DNA from: Lachnospiraceae bacterium
Lineage (GTDB): Bacteria > Bacillota > Clostridia > Lachnospirales > Lachnospiraceae
Assembly: GCA_900768755.1 (NCBI GenBank)
Contig: CAAGDV010000036.1
Coordinates: 69,009 to 133,008 of the forward strand
Reading direction: 5' to 3'
DNA: 64,000 nt
Of this stretch, positions 18,313-28,290 are shown piece after piece (position 1 is the first letter of the stretch; every line of letters starts with the position of its first letter). The notes under the pieces are model-generated. The model saw nothing but the letters and a program-made list of their open reading frames with translations. It ran no database searches and was not told where the DNA came from. Made by a program: the position numbers and the translations under genes.

Positions 18313-18365
18313 CGAGTAGGAGGAAATAAATTCACTCCTACTCGATTTATTTTATTCTATTTATT
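18313..18365 (+). terminator. Second terminator before uppP
   Basis: A 10-bp perfect stem, CGAGTAGGAG (18313-18322) and CTCCTACTCG (18335-18344), is followed by a long AT-rich, T-dominated tract to about 18380. A shorter hairpin, ATGTCC/GGACAT, lies at 18285-18300. Confidence 0.8.
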
Positions 18366-18393
18366 TTAGCTATTTATTTTACCGGCGGCGGAC

Positions 18394-18422
18394 TTGTCAT
18401 TGTTTCTCAAAAATGGTATAAT
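18394..18422 (+). promoter_or_regulatory. Promoter of the uppP-ftsK operon
   Basis: -35 TTGTCA (18394-18399) and -10 TATAAT (18417-18422) with a 17-base spacer. The promoter occupies the 5' end of the longest open frame, which rules out a start at 18394 for the next gene. Confidence 0.85.
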
Positions 18423-18456
18423 ATACACCGATTATGGGTTACCGGAGGAAAAGGAA

Positions 18457-19335
18457 TTGGATATACTTAAGGCGATAGTGATTGGGCTGATTCAGGGAAT
18501 TACAGAATTTTTGCCGGTCAGCAGTTCGGGACATCTTGCCATTTTCAGTAAAATTTTTAAAATGGAGCTTGATTCCACAATTCTTTTTGAAGTAATGCTC
18601 CATTTTGGAACATTGGTTTCGATAATTGTTGTTTTCAGGGAAGACATATGGAGGCTTTTGAGGGAATTCTTTTATATCCTGCTCACGTGCATTGCCAATT
18701 TCTGTATCTGGATAAAGAGAATCAGCGGGGACAAGTCATACAAGTACATAAAGGTGATAAGCAACAGCTACCGAAAGCTGGTTATTTTTGTTATCGTGTC
18801 ATCAATTCCCACCGCGATGCTGGGATTCCTTTCGGCGGATTTGGTGGAGAAGGCATCCGGCTCGCTTCTGGTTGTGGGAATCTGCATGATGATAACGGCA
18901 GTGGTACTGGTGATTGCGGATGTTCTTCCGAGAGGAAAGGACCATATTAAGGATGTTCCTTATCCGGGAGCGTTTCTTCTGGGAATTGCACAGGGAATTG
19001 CGACTTTTCCGGGAATTTCGCGCTCCGGAGCGACGATTTCCTGCGGAATGATGATTGGAATGACGAAGAAGACTGCAGTGAGATATTCTTTTATCATGTC
19101 AATTCCTGTGGTTTTGGGAGCGACGCTTCTTAAGCTGATTGATTTGTCCAAAGAACCGGTTAACGTGGCACAGGTTCCGGCATATGTTGTCGGAACATTG
19201 GTTGCGGGAATAACAGGATATTTCAGCATAAAATATATGCTAAAAATGGTCAGACGGCACAGATATTACGGATTTGCCGTATATTGCGCCGTGCTGTCTG
19301 TGGTTGCGATTGTTTTTTCAATAATTAACAGATAA
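18457..19335 (+). CDS. uppP: Undecaprenyl-diphosphatase (UppP/BacA)
   Basis: A 292-residue polytopic enzyme that removes a phosphate from undecaprenyl pyrophosphate, recycling the lipid carrier for peptidoglycan; overproduction gives bacitracin resistance. The two signature loops are EFLPVSSSGHL (about residues 17-27) and GISRSGATI (about 188-196), with about eight TM helices. The start is TTG at 18457: GGAGG lies 8-9 bases upstream, the product then begins DILKAIVIG as in homologues, and a promoter covers the longer frame. The 12-base gap to ftsK suggests co-transcription. Confidence 0.95.
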   Translation: MDILKAIVIGLIQGITEFLPVSSSGHLAIFSKIFKMELDSTILFEVMLHFGTLVSIIVVFREDIWRLLREFFYILLTCIANFCIWIKRISGDKSYKYIKVISNSYRKLVIFVIVSSIPTAMLGFLSADLVEKASGSLLVVGICMMITAVVLVIADVLPRGKDHIKDVPYPGAFLLGIAQGIATFPGISRSGATISCGMMIGMTKKTAVRYSFIMSIPVVLGATLLKLIDLSKEPVNVAQVPAYVVGTLVAGITGYFSIKYMLKMVRRHRYYGFAVYCAVLSVVAIVFSIINR

Positions 19336-19346
19336 CGGAGGCTAAG

Positions 19347-22037
19347 ATGGCTGCGAAGGGTTCAACTACAAGAAAGAAGAAAAGTACGGCGCAGACTTCC
19401 GCCAAGAAGAGCGCGGCAAGAACTAATGCATCTTCCGGTTCTTCAAGAAAGAGTTCGGGCAAAAAAGAATACGGCGTTTTCAGGGAGGCGGCAGTCCTTC
19501 TTATTCTTGCTATGTCAATTGTGTTCTTCATCGCCAACTTCGGTGTCGGAGGTGTTGTGGGGGCGGCTATAAGCTCCTTCTTCTTCGGATTGTTCGGAGT
19601 TGTGGCGTACGTTTTTCCGATAATTCTTTTTGTCGGAACGGTTTTCGGAATCGCCAACAAGAATAATTCGCTTGCGAGAATCAAGCTGATTGCGGGATTT
19701 TTGGTGCTGGTGCTTTTGTGCACATTTATCCAGCTTGTGTACGATTCCAACACAGACGCATGGAAATATTCGGATTACTATGTAATCTGCTCGGGCAAAA
19801 AATGCGGCGGAGGATTTTTTGGCGGTTCAATCTGCAAACTTTTTGTGACATGGTTCGGAAAAGTCGGCGCATTCATCATCGACATAGTCCTGATAATAAT
19901 AGGAGTTGTCGTGATTACCGAGCGCTCATTCATAAGCGGGCTCAAAAAGGGAAGCCGCAAGGTTTACGATACTGCGGTTAATGACGCAAAACAGTACCGC
20001 GAGGATGTTGAGATTAAGCGTCAGAACAGAGAGGCGGTAAGGCTTAAGAGAGCGGAACATAAGCGCGAGGGCGTAACCTTTGACACCGAGATTGTTGAGA
20101 GCGAGGCACCGTCGTATGTATATACTGAGGTGGACGACGCCGGCGATGCAGTTGCTGCAGAGAATAACAGGGAGCCGGTTGAGGACGAGATTGTTCCCAA
20201 AAGACGCAAAAAGGCGCAGGATACAGCCGAACAGGACAAGAAAAACTTTGATGAGACAATTCTTCCTTTTGATGCCAAAAGATACGGCAATGTTGAAGAT
20301 GTAACCGATTATGTCGTAAAGCATTATGAGGAGGAACAGTGCGATGTTATGACACCGGGATATTCGGAGGAAGTAGTCGACACTGACAATCGTGAAACAG
20401 ACAGCGACATCGGGCTTGACATGGAACTTGTGAGAGCAGAGTACGAGAAGGAGGAAGCCGTCAGGGCATCCCAAAACAGCGCTGCTTCAAAGGAACCCGA
20501 AGCGGAGGAATATGTAGAGGTTCCTAAAGCTGTGGTAAAGCAGAAGCCCAAGAGATATATTTTCCCCCAACTCAGTCTTCTTAAGAAGGGACAGACAAAA
20601 GGGAATACCAATAACCAGGACGAGCTTAGAACCACGGCAAGAAAGCTTCAGGATACGCTTGCCAATTTTGGCGTGAAGGTCACAGTGACGGATGTGAGCT
20701 GCGGCCCTGCGGTCACCAGGTACGAACTGCAGCCAGAACAGGGCGTGAAGGTCAGCAAAATTGTTTCCCTTGCTGATGACATAAAGCTTAATCTTGCGGC
20801 CTCCGACATAAGAATTGAAGCGCCGATTCCGGGTAAGGCCGCCGTGGGAATAGAGGTGCCCAACAAGGTTAATTCTGCGGTAATGCTTGGTGACCTCATC
20901 GGAAGCAGGGAATTCCGCGAGCAGAAGTCTCTTATATCTTTTGCCGCCGGAAAAGATATCGGCGGACAGATTGTCATGGCGGATATTGCAAAGATGCCGC
21001 ACCTTCTGATTGCCGGTGCAACGGGCTCCGGTAAGTCTGTGTGCATCAATACGATAATAATGAGTATTCTGTATAAGGCAAGCCCGGATGATGTAAAACT
21101 GATAATGATTGACCCGAAAGTCGTGGAATTAAGCGTGTATAACGGAATTCCGCACCTTCTTATACCGGTAGTGACAGACCCCAAAAAAGCGGCGGGAGCG
21201 TTAAACTGGGCAGTTGCGGAGATGACTGACCGTTACAATAAATTCGCGCAACACGCTGTCCGTGACCTTAAGAGCTATAATGAGAAAATCATGCAGCTTG
21301 AGGATTCAGAAGAAGCCAAAGCACCCGCAAAGCTTCCGCAGATTGTTGTTATCGTGGACGAGCTCGCGGATTTGATGATGGTATCCTCCAATGAGGTTGA
21401 GGACGCTATAGTCAGACTTTCCCAGCTTGCGAGAGCGGCAGGAATCCATCTGATTATTGCTACGCAGCGTCCGAGCGTCAATGTCATCACCGGACTTATC
21501 AAAGCCAATGTTCCGTCTCGAATTGCTTTTTCCGTATCATCGGGCGTTGACTCAAGAACAATCATTGATATGAACGGAGCGGAGAAGCTTCTCGGAAAAG
21601 GTGACATGCTTTTCTATCCGCAGGGATACCAGAAGCCTGCCAGAGTGCAGGGGGCGTTCGTATCAGATGAGGAAGTTACGGCGGTGGTAGAATTTATCAA
21701 GGAAAAGAACGGAACCGGCGAGTACAGCGAAGAGATTCAAAAGAGCGTTGCATCAGGCAGTCAGGCATCCGGCGGAATGGGTTTTGGAAGTGCGCAGAAT
21801 ACGGATGACGATAATCATGACTCATTTTTTGCCGATTCGGGCAGACTTGTTATTGAGAAGGAGCGTGCATCGATAGGGTTGCTGCAGCGCGCATTCAAAA
21901 TCGGCTTTAACAGGGCAGCAAGAATTATGGACCAGCTTTGTGAGGCGGGAGTTGTCGGACCCGAGGAGGGAACCAAACCCAGAAAGATTCTTATGACAGC
22001 GGAAGAATTCGAAGAATATTTAAACAGCAACAGATAA
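19347..22037 (+). CDS. ftsK: DNA translocase FtsK/SpoIIIE
   Basis: An 896-residue septal DNA pump. A basic Ser/Lys-rich tail (1-44) precedes four TM helices (about 47-200), then a charged low-complexity linker (about 210-410), the RecA-like motor with Walker A GATGSGKS (about 557-564) and Walker B VIVDELADL, and a C-terminal winged-helix gamma domain (about 830-890, SIGLLQRAFKIGFNRAARIMDQL region) that reads polarity sequences. The length is at the upper side for Firmicute homologues because of the long linker. It clears chromosome from the closing septum or moves it into a forespore. Encoded 11 bases after uppP. Confidence 0.96.
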   Translation: MAAKGSTTRKKKSTAQTSAKKSAARTNASSGSSRKSSGKKEYGVFREAAVLLILAMSIVFFIANFGVGGVVGAAISSFFFGLFGVVAYVFPIILFVGTVFGIANKNNSLARIKLIAGFLVLVLLCTFIQLVYDSNTDAWKYSDYYVICSGKKCGGGFFGGSICKLFVTWFGKVGAFIIDIVLIIIGVVVITERSFISGLKKGSRKVYDTAVNDAKQYREDVEIKRQNREAVRLKRAEHKREGVTFDTEIVESEAPSYVYTEVDDAGDAVAAENNREPVEDEIVPKRRKKAQDTAEQDKKNFDETILPFDAKRYGNVEDVTDYVVKHYEEEQCDVMTPGYSEEVVDTDNRETDSDIGLDMELVRAEYEKEEAVRASQNSAASKEPEAEEYVEVPKAVVKQKPKRYIFPQLSLLKKGQTKGNTNNQDELRTTARKLQDTLANFGVKVTVTDVSCGPAVTRYELQPEQGVKVSKIVSLADDIKLNLAASDIRIEAPIPGKAAVGIEVPNKVNSAVMLGDLIGSREFREQKSLISFAAGKDIGGQIVMADIAKMPHLLIAGATGSGKSVCINTIIMSILYKASPDDVKLIMIDPKVVELSVYNGIPHLLIPVVTDPKKAAGALNWAVAEMTDRYNKFAQHAVRDLKSYNEKIMQLEDSEEAKAPAKLPQIVVIVDELADLMMVSSNEVEDAIVRLSQLARAAGIHLIIATQRPSVNVITGLIKANVPSRIAFSVSSGVDSRTIIDMNGAEKLLGKGDMLFYPQGYQKPARVQGAFVSDEEVTAVVEFIKEKNGTGEYSEEIQKSVASGSQASGGMGFGSAQNTDDDNHDSFFADSGRLVIEKERASIGLLQRAFKIGFNRAARIMDQLCEAGVVGPEEGTKPRKILMTAEEFEEYLNSNR

Positions 22038-22056
22038 TTACGGAGGATGTGTATTC

Positions 22057-23730
22057 ATGAAGACAGACATAGAGATTTCACAGGCAGCAGAATTAATGCA
22101 TATTCGTGATGTAGCAGAGAGATTCGGAATCAGCGAGGACGACCTTGAGCTGTACGGAAAGTACAAGGCAAAACTCTCGGACGAACTTGAGAGAAAGCTT
22201 TCCGGTAGAAAGAACGGCAAGCTTATTCTGGTGACGGCGATTAACCCGACACCGGCAGGAGAGGGCAAGACCACAATAAGCATCGGACTAACACAGGCGC
22301 TTAACAGACTCGGAAAGAAGACAGTTGTGGCTTTGAGAGAGCCTTCGCTCGGACCGTGTTTTGGCGTAAAAGGAGGAGCCACGGGCGGCGGTTATTCGCA
22401 GGTGGTTCCCATGGAGGATTTGAATCTTCATTTTACCGGGGACTTTCACGCAATAACCAGTGCCAACAATCTTTTGGCGGCAATGCTTGATAACCATATC
22501 CAGCAGGGCAATGCATTGGGGATTGATACAAGACAGATTGTTTGGAAACGCTGTCTGGATATGAATGATCGGGTGCTCAGAAATATTGTGGTCGGACTCG
22601 GCACGAAGGCGGACGGATTTGTGAGGGAGGACCATTTTGTCATCACGGTTGCGTCCGAGATAATGGCGGTTCTGTGTCTTGCGGACGATATGGCAGACCT
22701 TAAAGCACGTCTTGCAAGAATTATCGTTGCATATAATTATAACGGGGAACCTGTAACTGCGGGGGATTTAAAGGCTGTCGGAGCGATGGCAGCTCTTCTT
22801 AAGGATGCGATGAAGCCCAATATTATCCAGACTCTTGAGCACACGCCGGCAGTAGTCCACGGGGGTCCTTTTGCCAATATCGCGCACGGCTGCAACAGTA
22901 TCCGTGCAACCCGTATGGCTTTAAAGCTCGGCGATTATGCGGTTACGGAGGCGGGCTTCGGAGCTGATCTGGGCGCAGAAAAATTCATGGACATCAAGTG
23001 CCGCATGTCGGGCCTCGTACCTGATGCGGTTGTCATAGTTGCCACGGTAAGGGCTTTAAAATACAACGGAGGAGTCGATAAGGCAAACCTAAAGGAAGAG
23101 AACCTTTCGGCACTCAAAAAAGGTATTGTCAACCTTGATAAGCATATTGAGAACATGCAGAATTTCGGCGTCAATGTTGTAGTGACGCTCAATGCTTTTG
23201 ATACTGATACCGAGGCGGAACACAATTTTATCAAGGAGCATGTCGAGTCCATGGGGTGCGACTTTGCACTTGCCAATGTGTGGGCAGAGGGCGGAGCAGG
23301 CGGAATTGAGCTTGCCGAAAAAGTACTTTCAGCCATTGAAAAGGAGCATAAGCCTTTTTCCCTGACCTATGAGGATTCAATGCCGCTTAAGGACAAAATA
23401 AATGCGATTGCAACCAAAATATACGGAGCAGGAAGTGTATCCTACGCACCTGCGGCATCAAAAATGCTTGACAGGATTACAGCGATGGGTTACGGCAGTC
23501 TTCCCGTGTGCATGGCCAAAACACAGTATTCACTGTCCGATAATCCTGCCGCTCTTGGAAGACCGGAAGGTTTTGAACTGAATGTCAGAGAGGTATATGT
23601 CAATGCCGGAGCGGGATTTGTGGTTGCGTTGACGGGAAGCATTGTTACAATGCCGGGGCTTCCGAAGGTTCCCGCGGCAGAGAATGTTGACTATGATGAA
23701 GCGGCGGACAGAATTACGGGATTGTTTTAG
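22057..23730 (+). CDS. fhs: Formate--tetrahydrofolate ligase
   Basis: A 557-residue enzyme joining formate to tetrahydrofolate with ATP, giving 10-formyl-THF. The P-loop TPAGEGKTT (about residues 65-73) and the conserved REPSLGPCFGVKGGATGGGYSQVVPMED region are intact, and the length is normal for the family. It acts in the cytosol and feeds purine and formyl-Met synthesis; in acetogens it is part of the methyl branch of the Wood-Ljungdahl path, though that path cannot be inferred here. folD follows after 9 bases, placing two consecutive C1 steps together. Confidence 0.97.
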   Translation: MKTDIEISQAAELMHIRDVAERFGISEDDLELYGKYKAKLSDELERKLSGRKNGKLILVTAINPTPAGEGKTTISIGLTQALNRLGKKTVVALREPSLGPCFGVKGGATGGGYSQVVPMEDLNLHFTGDFHAITSANNLLAAMLDNHIQQGNALGIDTRQIVWKRCLDMNDRVLRNIVVGLGTKADGFVREDHFVITVASEIMAVLCLADDMADLKARLARIIVAYNYNGEPVTAGDLKAVGAMAALLKDAMKPNIIQTLEHTPAVVHGGPFANIAHGCNSIRATRMALKLGDYAVTEAGFGADLGAEKFMDIKCRMSGLVPDAVVIVATVRALKYNGGVDKANLKEENLSALKKGIVNLDKHIENMQNFGVNVVVTLNAFDTDTEAEHNFIKEHVESMGCDFALANVWAEGGAGGIELAEKVLSAIEKEHKPFSLTYEDSMPLKDKINAIATKIYGAGSVSYAPAASKMLDRITAMGYGSLPVCMAKTQYSLSDNPAALGRPEGFELNVREVYVNAGAGFVVALTGSIVTMPGLPKVPAAENVDYDEAADRITGLF

Positions 23731-23739
23731 GAGGATAGT

Positions 23740-24579
23740 ATGGCACAGATAATTGACGGAAAAGCGATTTCCACACAGATAAAAGAAGAACTTAAGGCAG
23801 AAGTTGCAAAGATGAAGGCAGAGGGGACTAACCTGTGCCTCGCTGTCATCCAGGTGGGTAATGACCCGGCATCTTCCGTATACGTGGGCAACAAAAAGAA
23901 AGCCTGCGCGTATATAGGAATTGACTCAAAAGCCTATGAGCTTTCGGAGGAGACAACCGAGGAGGAACTTCTTTCACTCATTGATACACTCAATAAGGAC
24001 GACGAAGTTAACGGAATTCTCGTGCAGCTTCCGCTTCCGACACATATTGATGAGGACAGGGTTATTAAAGCGATTGACCCCACAAAGGATGTCGACGGTT
24101 TTCACCCACAGAACGTGGGCGCCTTAAGCATAGGACAGAAAGGTTTTGTGTCATGCACTCCCGCAGGCGTGATTCAGCTTTTAAAGAGAAGCAATATTGA
24201 GATTGAGGGCAAGGAGTGCGTGGTGCTCGGAAGAAGCAACATTGTCGGAAAACCTATGGCACTGCTTTTGTTAAGGGAGAACGGAACCGTTACGGTGTGC
24301 CATTCAAAAACAGCCAATCTCAAGGAAGTGACAAGACGCGCTGACATACTCGTGGTGGCAATCGGCAAGCCGAAATTCATCACCGCGGATTATGTAAAAG
24401 AAGGCGCGGTTGTGATTGATGTGGGAATCCACAGAACGCCTGAGGGCTTGTGCGGTGACGTTGACTACAATGATGTTTTTGACCACACATCGTACATTAC
24501 TCCCGTCCCGGGCGGCGTCGGTCCGATGACGATTGCAATGCTTATGAATAACTGCGTGGAGTCTGCCAAAATAAAATAA
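23740..24579 (+). CDS. folD: Bifunctional methylene-THF dehydrogenase/cyclohydrolase
   Basis: A 279-residue FolD. It carries the substrate-binding YVGNKKKAC segment with the catalytic Lys (about residue 55), the QLPLP motif, DVDGFHPQNVG and the NADP-binding GRSNIVGKP. It interconverts 5,10-methylene-THF and 10-formyl-THF. The gene lies directly after fhs with a GGAGG site, so the folate C1 genes are co-expressed. Confidence 0.97.
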   Translation: MAQIIDGKAISTQIKEELKAEVAKMKAEGTNLCLAVIQVGNDPASSVYVGNKKKACAYIGIDSKAYELSEETTEEELLSLIDTLNKDDEVNGILVQLPLPTHIDEDRVIKAIDPTKDVDGFHPQNVGALSIGQKGFVSCTPAGVIQLLKRSNIEIEGKECVVLGRSNIVGKPMALLLLRENGTVTVCHSKTANLKEVTRRADILVVAIGKPKFITADYVKEGAVVIDVGIHRTPEGLCGDVDYNDVFDHTSYITPVPGGVGPMTIAMLMNNCVESAKIK

Positions 24580-24598
24580 CAATAAGGGGTGGAGATAT

Positions 24599-26065
24599 AT
24601 GAAGCTGGCAAATCTTCTTTTGAAAACAGAGTACAGGATGCTTAACGGCAGTGACGACATTGCTGTGTGCAATCTGGTATATGATTCGAGAAACGTTCAT
24701 GACGGGGATGTTTTCGTGTGCGTTTCGGGAGCGGTAAGCGACGGACATGATTATATTGACAAGGCTGTGTCGGCAGGGGCGTCGTGCATTGTAGTTGAGA
24801 GGGATATAGAGATAACAAAAGCCCTTGATACTGTTGCCGTCGTCAGAGTGGATGACACGAGGCTTGCGCTTGCAAATATGTCAGCGGCATTTTTTGGCTA
24901 TCCCGGCAGGGAACTTTTTACCATAGGAATTACGGGCACAAAGGGCAAAACTACATCGACCTTCATGGTGTATGATATTTTGAATGCCTGCGGAGTCAAG
25001 ACGGGTATTATCGGTACGATTGAGACCATAATAGGAGACGAGCACATTCCGTCTGAGAATACAACCCCGGAGTCATATAAGATTCATGAGTACTTCCGCA
25101 AAATGGTTGATGCGGGGATTAAATGCGTGGTCATGGAAGTGTCCTCACAGGCGTTTAAGCTTCACAGAACCGCAGGAATTGTTTTTGACATCGGAGTGTT
25201 CACCAATCTTGAACCGGACCATATCGGACCGAATGAACATGCTGATTTTGAGGAATATCTCCGGTGCAAGAAGATGCTGTTTGGGCAGTGCAAAAAAGGA
25301 ATCGTAAACAGCGACAGCGAATATATAGAGAGAATTGTTGAAGGCGCAGCCTGCAGTATTGAGACCTACGGAATTAATAACAAAGCAGACCTCATGGCGT
25401 ATGACATTAACTATGGCATGGAGGGCGGCGCGTTTGAGACCGGATATAAGACGAAGGGCACAAAGAAACTTTCGATAAAACTGTCTTTGCCGGGTGATTT
25501 TTCGGTATATAACTCATTATGCGCGCTTGCGGTAGTGTCACATTTTGACCTTGATGACAGCATGGTGGTTAAGGCACTGCATGCGGCAAAGGTTGCGGGA
25601 AGAGTTGAGCCTGTCAATGTTTCCGACAGATTCATTGCAATGATTGATTATGCGCACAACGCCATGAGCCTTCAGAGCCTTCTTACCACATTAAGAGGGT
25701 ATAATCCCAAAAGAATCGTTACTTTGTTCGGATGTGGCGGCAACCGTTCAAGGCAGAGAAGATTTGAGATGGGTGAGATTTCCGGAAAACTGTCGGATCT
25801 GACCGTTATAACGAGCGATAATCCGAGAAATGAAGAACCGGAAGATATTATGCGGGATATTGAGACCGGAATCAAAAAGACTGACGGACAATATGTTATG
25901 ATTGAAGACCGGTATGAAGCGGTTGAATATGCAATCAGGCACGCTAAGCCCGGCGATATCATTGTGATTGCAGGAAAAGGACATGAGGATTATCAGGAGA
26001 TAAAAGGTGTCAAGTACCACATGAGCGACAGGGAATTAGTACAAAGAGCAGCAAAAAAGGATTGA
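24599..26065 (+). CDS. murE: UDP-MurNAc-tripeptide synthetase, meso-DAP type
   Basis: A 488-residue Mur ligase adding the third stem-peptide residue in the cytosol. The ATP loop GTKGKTTST is at about residues 110-118. The specificity motif DNPRNEEP (about 405-412) is the version that selects meso-diaminopimelate rather than lysine. The central NTTPESYKIHEYFRKMVD segment is typical. It lies outside the dcw cluster of this window, between folD and priA, 19 bases after folD and 4 bases before priA. Confidence 0.96.
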   Translation: MKLANLLLKTEYRMLNGSDDIAVCNLVYDSRNVHDGDVFVCVSGAVSDGHDYIDKAVSAGASCIVVERDIEITKALDTVAVVRVDDTRLALANMSAAFFGYPGRELFTIGITGTKGKTTSTFMVYDILNACGVKTGIIGTIETIIGDEHIPSENTTPESYKIHEYFRKMVDAGIKCVVMEVSSQAFKLHRTAGIVFDIGVFTNLEPDHIGPNEHADFEEYLRCKKMLFGQCKKGIVNSDSEYIERIVEGAACSIETYGINNKADLMAYDINYGMEGGAFETGYKTKGTKKLSIKLSLPGDFSVYNSLCALAVVSHFDLDDSMVVKALHAAKVAGRVEPVNVSDRFIAMIDYAHNAMSLQSLLTTLRGYNPKRIVTLFGCGGNRSRQRRFEMGEISGKLSDLTVITSDNPRNEEPEDIMRDIETGIKKTDGQYVMIEDRYEAVEYAIRHAKPGDIIVIAGKGHEDYQEIKGVKYHMSDRELVQRAAKKD

Positions 26066-26069
26066 TAAG

Positions 26070-28274
26070 ATGAAGTACGCCGGTGTCATTGTTGACATCT
26101 CCCATGAAAAACTTGATAGAGAGTTCCAGTACCTGATTCCGGATGAGCTTGCCGATGAAGTCTGTATAGGCGTGAGGGTGAATATTCCGTTCGGCAATTC
26201 CAAAAGAACGGGATATGTCGTGGATATCACGGACGAAGCCCAGATTGACGTCTCAAAAATCAGACCGATAGACAGCGTTGACCAAAACAGCGTGTCAATT
26301 GATACCAGAATGATTAAACTGGCCTACTGGATGAAGCGTAATTACGGTGCCACCATAAACCAGGCGCTCAAAACCGTTATTCCAATCAAAGAAAAGGTCA
26401 AAGAAGAACGGGAGAGAACCGTAAGCCTTGTGGCTGATGAGAACCGCGCAAAAGAGGTTCTCGACGAATGTCAGAGAAAGCATTACTCAGCCCAGGCAAG
26501 GCTTCTTTGCGCACTTATGGAGTATGGGATAAGCGAGTATTCTCTTCTTTTGGACAAACTCAATATCAGCGCTGCGTCTTTTGCCGCGCTTGAGAGAAAA
26601 CAGGTTATAAAAATAGAATCAATAACAAAATTCCGCAATGCGATAAATGTCCGCTCCGAAAATCGCAGGGCAATAACGCTCACTGATGAGCAGAGGGCGG
26701 TTGCGGACGCAATAACAGCAGAGATTGAGGCCGGTGACAACACCCCCTGCCTGATAAAGGGCGTCACGGGAAGCGGCAAAACCGAAGTGTATATGCGGCT
26801 GATAGAGTCAGTTCTGGAAAAAGGCGGTCAGGCAATCGTTCTGATTCCCGAGATATCGCTTACATACCAGAATATTATGAGATTTTACAACCGGTTCGGA
26901 AACATAGTGTCGGTTATCAACTCGCGGCTGTCAAAGGGCGAGCGGTATGACCGCTTCCGAATGGCAAGAGAGGGCAGCCTCAAAATAATGATTGGCCCAA
27001 GGTCCGCTTTGTTCACGCCTTTTGACAATCTCAGACTCATCATTATTGACGAGGAGCACGAGTCGGCATATCAGAGCGAGACCGTGCCCAGATACCACGC
27101 GCGGGAGACCGCTATAGAGCTTGCGAGGCTTTGCAATGCCAAGGTGGTTATGGGTTCGGCAACACCGTCGCTTGAAGCGTATTACCGCGCGCTTCACGGA
27201 GAATATCACCTGTACCGGATGAATTACAGACCTAACGGGGCAACGCTTCCCAAAGTGTCGGTAGTGGATATGCGGAAAGAACTGCAAAACGGCAACCGCT
27301 CAATGTTTTCCAATGAGCTTTCCTCGCTCATTGAAGACAGATTGTCAAGAAATGAACAGATAATGCTTTTCTTAAACAGACGCGGATATCAGGGCTTTAT
27401 CACCTGCCGTGACTGCGGGGCTGTTATGGAGTGCCCGCACTGTGCCGTTTCATTGACACAGCATTTTGACAACAGACTGTACTGCCACTATTGCGGATAC
27501 GAGACGGAATATGTCAGACGATGCCCAAAGTGCGGCAAGACACATATAGGAACCTTTAAGGCGGGAACCGAAAAAATTGAGGAGGAGATTAAAAAAGCTT
27601 TCCCCAAGGCGCGGGTTCTTCGGATGGATATGGATACCACAAAAGGAAAGGACGGCCACGCCGGAATACTTGAAGCTTTTTTTGACCATAAAGCCGATAT
27701 ACTGATTGGAACGCAGATGATTGTCAAAGGGCATGATTTTGGCAATGTTACGCTGATGGGCGTTCTTTTGGCGGACATGTCGCTGCACTCGTCGGATTAC
27801 CGCGCGGCGGAGGTTACTTTTGAACTGCTTACGCAGGCCGCGGGAAGAGCCGGGCGGGGCGGCGGCCGGGGAGATGTGATTATCCAGACCTACGACCCGG
27901 ACAATTACAGTATAGAATGTGCCCAAAGCCAGGATTACGATGCGTTTTACGAGGCGGAAATAGGCTTTCGGGAGCTTTTGATGTATCCGCCGGTATGTCA
28001 CATGATGACCGTGAGGGTAATGTCCAAGGATGAGGGACTGCTTGCCCGCGTGGCAAAATATTTTGCCTCAGATGGGGATAATTTCCCGGGAACCTACACA
28101 ATCGGCCCCGCGAACGCACCGATATACAAGGTTAATGACGTTTTCACAAAGCTGATTTACTTCAAAAACACCGATAACGAGGAGTTAATCGGAATCAAAG
28201 ACCTCATTGAAGCACAGTACCGGAAATACATTAACGATATGAACGATATCAGGATATTGTTTGATTTCAGATAG
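26070..28274 (+). CDS. priA: Primosomal protein N' (PriA helicase)
   Basis: A 734-residue replication-restart helicase. An N-terminal DNA-binding domain (1-200) leads to a superfamily 2 motor with Walker A TGSGKTE (about 231-237) and DEEH box IDEEHES, then two zinc-binding pairs within about residues 446-492 (CRDC, CPHC, CHYC, CPKC) and helicase motif VI (QAAGRAGRG). It reloads the replisome at stalled forks. First gene of the classic priA-to-thiN block, starting 4 bases after murE. Confidence 0.97.
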   Translation: MKYAGVIVDISHEKLDREFQYLIPDELADEVCIGVRVNIPFGNSKRTGYVVDITDEAQIDVSKIRPIDSVDQNSVSIDTRMIKLAYWMKRNYGATINQALKTVIPIKEKVKEERERTVSLVADENRAKEVLDECQRKHYSAQARLLCALMEYGISEYSLLLDKLNISAASFAALERKQVIKIESITKFRNAINVRSENRRAITLTDEQRAVADAITAEIEAGDNTPCLIKGVTGSGKTEVYMRLIESVLEKGGQAIVLIPEISLTYQNIMRFYNRFGNIVSVINSRLSKGERYDRFRMAREGSLKIMIGPRSALFTPFDNLRLIIIDEEHESAYQSETVPRYHARETAIELARLCNAKVVMGSATPSLEAYYRALHGEYHLYRMNYRPNGATLPKVSVVDMRKELQNGNRSMFSNELSSLIEDRLSRNEQIMLFLNRRGYQGFITCRDCGAVMECPHCAVSLTQHFDNRLYCHYCGYETEYVRRCPKCGKTHIGTFKAGTEKIEEEIKKAFPKARVLRMDMDTTKGKDGHAGILEAFFDHKADILIGTQMIVKGHDFGNVTLMGVLLADMSLHSSDYRAAEVTFELLTQAAGRAGRGGGRGDVIIQTYDPDNYSIECAQSQDYDAFYEAEIGFRELLMYPPVCHMMTVRVMSKDEGLLARVAKYFASDGDNFPGTYTIGPANAPIYKVNDVFTKLIYFKNTDNEELIGIKDLIEAQYRKYINDMNDIRILFDFR

Positions 28275-28290
28275 AAAGGACAGGATAAAA

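Noticed and set aside
18394..18456. N-terminal extension of UppP
   Set aside because: The stretch contains the -35 and -10 of the promoter, and the family start (DILKAI) fits TTG 18457 with GGAGG.
19926..21184. Antisense open frames of 170-180 codons inside ftsK
   Set aside because: The plus-strand ftsK is complete with all motifs. The antisense frames have no ribosome site and no family resemblance.
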